Assembly: GCA_018398765.1 (NCBI GenBank)
Contig: JAHBMJ010005749.1
Location: 37,501-55,000, forward strand
DNA: 17,500 nt
Reading direction: 5' to 3'
Source: Chromera velia
Lineage: Eukaryota > Sar > Chromeraceae
The notes beneath the pieces are model-generated. The model did not search any database and was not told the origin of the DNA. It saw nothing but the letters and a program-made list of their open reading frames with translations. Below, piece after piece: positions 14,260 to 17,500 of the stretch; the stretch's first letter is position 1; each line of letters opens with the position of its first letter. Made by a program: the position numbers and the translations under genes.

Positions 14260-17118
14260 CTCCTGCAGCTCCGTGCGCTCCTCTGAGGTTCTCCGAGGCT
14301 CAAGAGGACTTCATCGACTTCATTGACATCTCCCCTCTTTCAGTCCTCACACACGAAGCAAGACCAGGCAGCAAACTGGCAGCCAGATGCAAGCAGCCGT
14401 CCCAGATGGAGGCTCTAGACCCTTCCAGTGGCCGGAGCGTTCCTGACCCCCTCGAATTGACCTGCACAGGGGGGAAGTGGCCTCCCCTGCCTCTGAAGTG
14501 CAGCTGTGAGTTTAGTCCGTAATTGTGATGTATCGTGCTTCTTTCTTTCTTTTTTTCTTTTCTTTCTTTCTTTCTTTCTTTCTTTTTCTTTTTTTTTTTT
14601 TTTTCTTTCTCTCTTTCTTTCTTTCTTGCTTTCTTTCTTTCTGTGTTCGATCGTCTCTTTTCTGTCAGTCAGTCAGTCGGTCAGTCAGTCAGTCAGTCAG
14701 TCCGTCTGTCTTTCTTTGCGATGTGACAGGTTTGATATTGTTTCGGTATCAGACCCGCTGGCGGTGTGTGACGCATTGACTGAGGGTATGATCCCCTATT
14801 TTCAGTTCCCTATGTTTGAAAGTCAAGCCTGCTTTCTCCAATCGCTGAATGCTGTCTATCATATTTCCTCTCCTTCTTTCTCTCTGCAGTTGGCTGTCAC
14901 GTGTACACCAGCGACTCGGAAGGCGTACTCTCTGACCAGGTGCCGCCTGTTGTGAGTGAGGCAGAACAGGCGCAGCTGAGTGAAGAGGAAGTCGAGAGGG
15001 CACAGAGGGATGAGAGACTGTCGATGCTCATCCCCAGAGGAAGTGAGGTCACGCTCTCCTGCGACACCGCGAATGGCTACTTCACACCTGTGGGAAGTCC
15101 GCCAGATGCTGGCACAGAGAAGGTGGAGTGCCTCGGAGGAGACATGGGATACGCTCCCTCAAATCTGAAGTGCTTCCGTGAGTCCGATGCACTCACTCAC
15201 TGTCTTCTTTCTTCCTTCCTTTGATGATGTTTCTGCTCCCTCCAGTTTGACCTCTGATCTCCCTGCCTTCTTCTAGTTCGATTCCGTTTCTGACACTTTG
15301 TGACTTTCTCTGTCGTTGCCGTCTGTCTGTTTCTTCTTGTGACACACCAACAAAGACTTACCCTGAATGACTGAAACGGTCCAGTCAATTGTCCACCCTG
15401 CCAATGGGCCCCGCAGAGGAACTCTTTTGTGTCGACCTTCTTTCGAATGTTCCTTCTTTTTCTTTCTTCTTTCTGTGGCAGCTCCATACTTCATTCAACC
15501 GCTCACTCCCTTTCCTTTCTTTCCCTTTCCCCCTTTCATTAATTCAAGCAGGAGCCTGCTTTGACCGTCCAACAGTCGCCCCATCCCTCGAGGAGGACGT
15601 GCAAGCCGGGGTTCCCCTCGAGGCTCCATACCTCCATGGAATCCAACTGAGGTTTTTGTGCGCTGAGGGGTACAGCGCTGGCAACGCTCTGGAAGAGAAG
15701 GGCATCACACAGTGCGACCACGGAAAATGGACTCCCCTGGCATTTGACTGCTTCCGTCAGTTGGTTGACGGGGGGGCTCTCTGGCTCTTTTTGAGCGTGT
15801 GGCAGTCTTTCTCTGCGTGTGTGTGTGTGCGTGTGTGTGTGTGTGTGGGTGGTCTGTCGCTGTCTCTCTGTGTGCTTGTTTATCTGCCCCTTTTGTTCTG
15901 TCTTCCTGACAACCTTGGCCGTGTGTCCTTTTTCTGTCTCTCCTTGTGTCCGTCTGCCCGTCAGTTTTCACTTCTCTCTCTTTTTCTGAGAGCCTCAACA
16001 CGTGTCGTTGCCCACTTATAAGCCCTCTGGAGGGCCTGCAGAGTTTCAAAGGAAGGGTCTTCAGAGTCTCCCAAACTTCGGCAAAATCAGAACTCGTCCC
16101 AGGTAGAAACCCACGACACGAAACCAGAAGTTTTGACACTGGAAGGAGATCTGGATTCCTCTTTTCTTTGTTTGTTTGTTTGTGTTAATTGCCGCAGCTG
16201 ATTGTCCTCGCTTTCCGTATCTCGGCGAGCTGGCGTCCCGCCGCCTGGAGCTTGCGGAGAGAAGTGAAGAGGAGGTGGAAGAGATGACCAAGCACGGAAG
16301 CAAAGTAACGGTCCGGTGTGAGAAGGGTCTGGTGGGCCTGGGCAGGAGCAGCGGTGCGACTTTTGAAGATGTCGAGTGCCTCCACGGGGCTTGGACGCCC
16401 CTCCGTCTCAGCTGCTCTCGTGGGTTGCAACACCTTACTCTTACTCTCCCTCCCNCCCCCCCCCCTCTCTCTCGCTCTCTCTCTCTCTCTCTGTCTCTCT
16501 GTCTCTCTGTCTCTCTGTCTCTCTCTTTCTCTCTCTCTCTTTCTCTCTCTCTGTGTGTCTCTCTGTGGTATATGTATGACGGACGATCGTACAAAGGATC
16601 GAAGTAAATCCCTGGATTTCTCTCTGGCTTTCACTCTCACGTGAGTTCCTTCCAAGAGAAGGAAAGAGGAACGTCGAGAAGCAGCCAAAAGAGTTGCTTG
16701 AGAAGCATTTCACTGTGCACCTTTTCAACCGGATCATCCCTCTTTTCTCTCTGTGTGTGAATCTTCTTCTCCATGACCACAGAGATAGATATTCGATTAG
16801 GTGTTTTCCATTTCACTCCCTTCAGCAAACGTTGCTTCTTCCCCCCCGCCCCCCCCTCTCTCTGTGTGCGCGTATGTCTGTGAGAGTATCTTGCGCGTAT
16901 GTGTGTGAGAGCATCTTTTTCCGCAGCTGCCTGTTTGCCCTACGTCGCCCCCTTTCCACGAGAAGCGTACGTGGTCTCGGGGGGGGGACTCTCTCACGGA
17001 GAGACCAGAACGGTCACCTGTGCCTCCGGATTTGAGGCTGTGGACGGGCCGGAGGAGGGGGAGGAGGAGGTGATGTGCGTCCATGGACACTTCACACCGC
17101 AATTTTTAATCTGTGGAA
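12524..17118 (+). CDS. Multi-module secreted or surface protein: CGDG module plus eight sushi/CCP-like modules, 3' end open
   Basis: Firm exons are 12524-12685, 13084-13713, 14269-14505, 14890-15177, 15552-15755, 16198-16419 and 16927-17118, in total 645 codons, all phase 1 at both ends. The first encodes a cysteine-rich CGDGNVQDGEQCD module like those of DUF4215-type repeats. The rest encode eight four-cysteine modules with the sushi/CCP pattern: C, then a strand such as SKVTVRC, then a third Cys, then G-x-W/F and a final C. Such modules form disulphide-bonded beta units that bind proteins or carbohydrates outside the cell. Upstream exons (11151, 11480 and perhaps 10167) probably belong to the same gene and should carry the signal peptide, which I could not find. 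No membrane segment is seen. After 17118 either a GTCAGT donor is used or the frame ends at TAG 17157-17159. Confidence 0.82.
12974..13003 (+). CDS. Possible 30-nt micro-exon (phase 1-1)
   Basis: A pyrimidine-rich acceptor (tttttcatctgtcggcatccag) and the full-consensus donor GTAAGT frame 30 bases. They read LLSFPPAYS, with split codons at both ends, and keep the frame from the CGDG module into the first sushi module. The remaining intron parts show nothing else. Confidence 0.45.
13084..13713 (+). CDS. Exon: sushi/CCP-like modules 1 to 3
   Basis: This is the largest exon, with acceptor ctccctgcctgcag and donor GTCAGT. Module 1 runs from ECPPIETVLENGERF to FCGLHEPGKWSTPVLSC, with the conserved GKW. 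Module 2 starts at ACDLEEEPWW and ends SCVDGKFEAKTLLC. Module 3 starts at VCPEPAALGEGF and ends VCDRGSFTKSAIEC. Three modules in one exon, against one per exon downstream, suggest intron loss or an unsplit ancestor. A G run at 13375-13382 codes Gly in frame. Confidence 0.85.
14198..14212 (+). CDS. Possible 15-nt micro-exon (phase 1-1)
   Basis: The acceptor is gtttctttag and the donor GTGAGG. In phase the 15 bases read N-N-E-P-D with a last Gly or Ala codon split. It is too short to prove by reading alone, but both sites are good and the frame is kept between the exons ending at 13713 and starting at 14269. Confidence 0.3.
14223..14256. repeat. (CTGT)n microsatellite at an intron 3' end
   Basis: About eight CTGT units lie just upstream of the acceptor at 14267-14268, where they provide the polypyrimidine tract. 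Confidence 0.93.
14269..14505 (+). CDS. Exon: sushi/CCP-like module 4
   Basis: The acceptor is tctcctcctgcag and the donor GTGAGT. The module begins PCAPLRFSEAQEDFIDF, continues with GSKLAARC and ends ELTCTGGKWPPLPLKC. The four cysteines and GKW are in the expected places. The first loop is unusually acidic and hydrophobic (DFIDFIDISPLS). Confidence 0.82.
14541..14702. repeat. (CTTT)n and (CAGT)n microsatellites in an intron
   Basis: A CTTT tract with a 14-base T run (14541-14642) is followed by (GTCA)n at 14664-14702. Both are in the intron 14506-14889. Confidence 0.93.
14753..14785 (+). CDS. Possible 33-nt micro-exon (phase 1-1)
   Basis: The acceptor tgtttcggtatcag and the donor GTATGA frame 33 bases that read PLAVCDALTE with split codons at both ends. 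Frame is kept between modules 4 and 5. The donor is only moderate, and a lone Cys would be added to the linker. Confidence 0.3.
14890..15177 (+). CDS. Exon: sushi/CCP-like module 5
   Basis: The acceptor is tctctctgcag and the donor GTGAGT. It begins GCHVYTSDSEG and carries an acidic, Glu/Gln-rich insertion (AEQAQLSEEEVERAQRDE, probably helical). The core follows with GSEVTLSCD, VECLGGDMGY and SNLKC. The position usually held by Trp near the third cysteine is taken by Met/Tyr. Confidence 0.82.
15552..15755 (+). CDS. Exon: sushi/CCP-like module 6
   Basis: The acceptor is tttcattaattcaagcag and the donor GTCAGT. The module begins ACFDRPTVAPSLEEDV, continues with GIQLRFLCAEGYSAG and ends TQCDHGKWTPLAFDC. 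CAEGY and HGKW are very close to the classical sushi consensus (CxxGY, GxW). Confidence 0.85.
15817..15847. repeat. (GT)n microsatellite in an intron
   Basis: A GT run with one GC interruption lies in the intron 15756-16197. The rest of that intron holds an open piece (16042-16101) between a CAG and a GTAGAA, but its length of 61 bases would break the frame. Confidence 0.9.
16198..16419 (+). CDS. Exon: sushi/CCP-like module 7
   Basis: The acceptor is gttaattgccgcag and the donor GTGGGT. It begins DCPRFPYLGELASRRLEL, with a Glu-rich segment (ERSEEEVEEM) like that of module 5. GSKVTVRCEKGLVG follows, and the end is VECLHGAWTPLRLSC. All four cysteines and the Trp are present. Confidence 0.84.
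16455..16564. repeat. C run with N, then (CT)n and (CTCTGT)n tract in an intron
   Basis: A single N stands inside a C homopolymer at 16455, followed by about 100 bases of CT and CTGTCT repeats. The N probably marks an unresolved homopolymer length. It is intronic and does not affect the coding frame. Confidence 0.93.
16927..17118 (+). CDS. Exon: sushi/CCP-like module 8
   Basis: The acceptor is gcatctttttccgcag. It begins ACLPYVAPFPREAYV, continues with GETRTVTCASGFEAVDG and ends VMCVHGHFTPQFLIC. Phe replaces Trp before the last cysteine. A GTCAGT donor at 17119 fits the phase pattern of the other exons; without splicing the frame would stop at 17157-17159 after 13 more codons. I prefer splicing because the identical hexamer is used at 13714 and 15756. 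Confidence 0.82.
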
Positions 17119-17500
17119 GTCAGTCAGCGGACACTTCTGTACATCCACAAATTGTGTAGTTAGTGCTTTTCCACTCCTCTTCATGATCTTGGGTTTAGCT
17201 CCATGTCACCCTGCAAGGAGGGGGGTCAATCTAAAAGACTCAAACAAGGGGGGCACTTTCTTGTCTTGAGCGAGCGGGAGTTTTCTTCTAGAAGTGCTGA
17301 GAAAAGGAAGGAAGAAAGGAAAATGCCTCCTGAAGGAAACCACCAACGCAAGCCGCTGGGTTGGTTGATTTGCTCCATTGTCACACATTTTCTTCACATA
17401 CCAACAAGAGAGGTATGCTGGCTGCGTTGGTTTCTGTCGAGTGCTCATCCATGTTCCTTTCTCTCTTTCTGTTCCTTGCACCCCCCCCAAAAAAAAATAA
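17119..17500 (+). other. Intron or 3' flank of the sushi gene
   Basis: No further module is seen up to the edge. The stretch contains a GA-rich patch at 17300-17320 and ends in a C run and A run. No AATAAA signal is evident close to the possible stop. Confidence 0.45.

Noticed and set aside
16042-16101. Intron piece SFKGRVFRVSQTSAKSELVP as an extra exon
   Set aside because: With the available sites it is 61 bases long and would shift the frame between modules 6 and 7.
16604-16639. A 36-base piece before GTGAGT as another symmetric micro-exon
   Set aside because: The length fits, but the acceptor (gatcgaag) has no pyrimidine tract directly before it. Support is too weak to list it.

Overview
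The window looks like nuclear DNA of a eukaryote, most likely an alveolate alga of the chromerid type (Chromera-like). The reasons are many short exons with GT-AG introns of about 150-550 bases, abundant micro- and minisatellites, a LINE with a restriction-like endonuclease, frequent TGCATGC palindromes, and extracellular sushi-type modules. The assignment to a lineage is an inference. No rRNA, tRNA, CRISPR array or bacterial operon structure was seen. Single N characters at 6380, 7243 and 16455 mark assembly uncertainty.

Left part (1 to about 3.8 kb), minus strand: a multi-exon gene for a HAD-superfamily hydrolase resembling phosphonoacetaldehyde hydrolase. Its start codon lies at 3787, six further exons follow leftwards with matching splice phases (one more is doubtful), and the gene runs off the left edge. 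Its introns hold most of the repeats of this part: (CA)n, (GAAA)n, a 20-bp repeat in five copies and an 82-bp duplication.

Middle (about 4.07 to 7.24 kb), plus strand: a GC-rich palindromic patch, then a 5'-truncated and mutated non-LTR retrotransposon with the second half of a reverse transcriptase (YMDD box), a zinc-binding CCHC motif and a C-terminal restriction-like endonuclease domain. Its last 860 bases occur twice in tandem, apparently without a single difference and each followed by an N, which points to an assembly artefact. From 7.24 to about 9.7 kb I see no convincing gene. The stretch holds an AT-rich region, palindromes, an 8-bp repeat and a clean 50-bp minisatellite in five copies.

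Right part (about 10.2 to 17.1 kb), plus strand: a multi-exon gene for a secreted or surface protein. Less certain upstream exons encode an unrecognised domain. They are followed by a CGDG...EQCD cysteine-rich module and at least eight sushi/CCP-like four-cysteine modules. All seven firmly supported exons are multiples of three and begin and end in phase 1, the arrangement known from exon-shuffled extracellular modules. Several candidate symmetric micro-exons lie between them. The two genes are transcribed away from each other with the dead retroelement and repeats between them. In both, the intronic microsatellites read as pyrimidine- or TG-rich on the sense strand.
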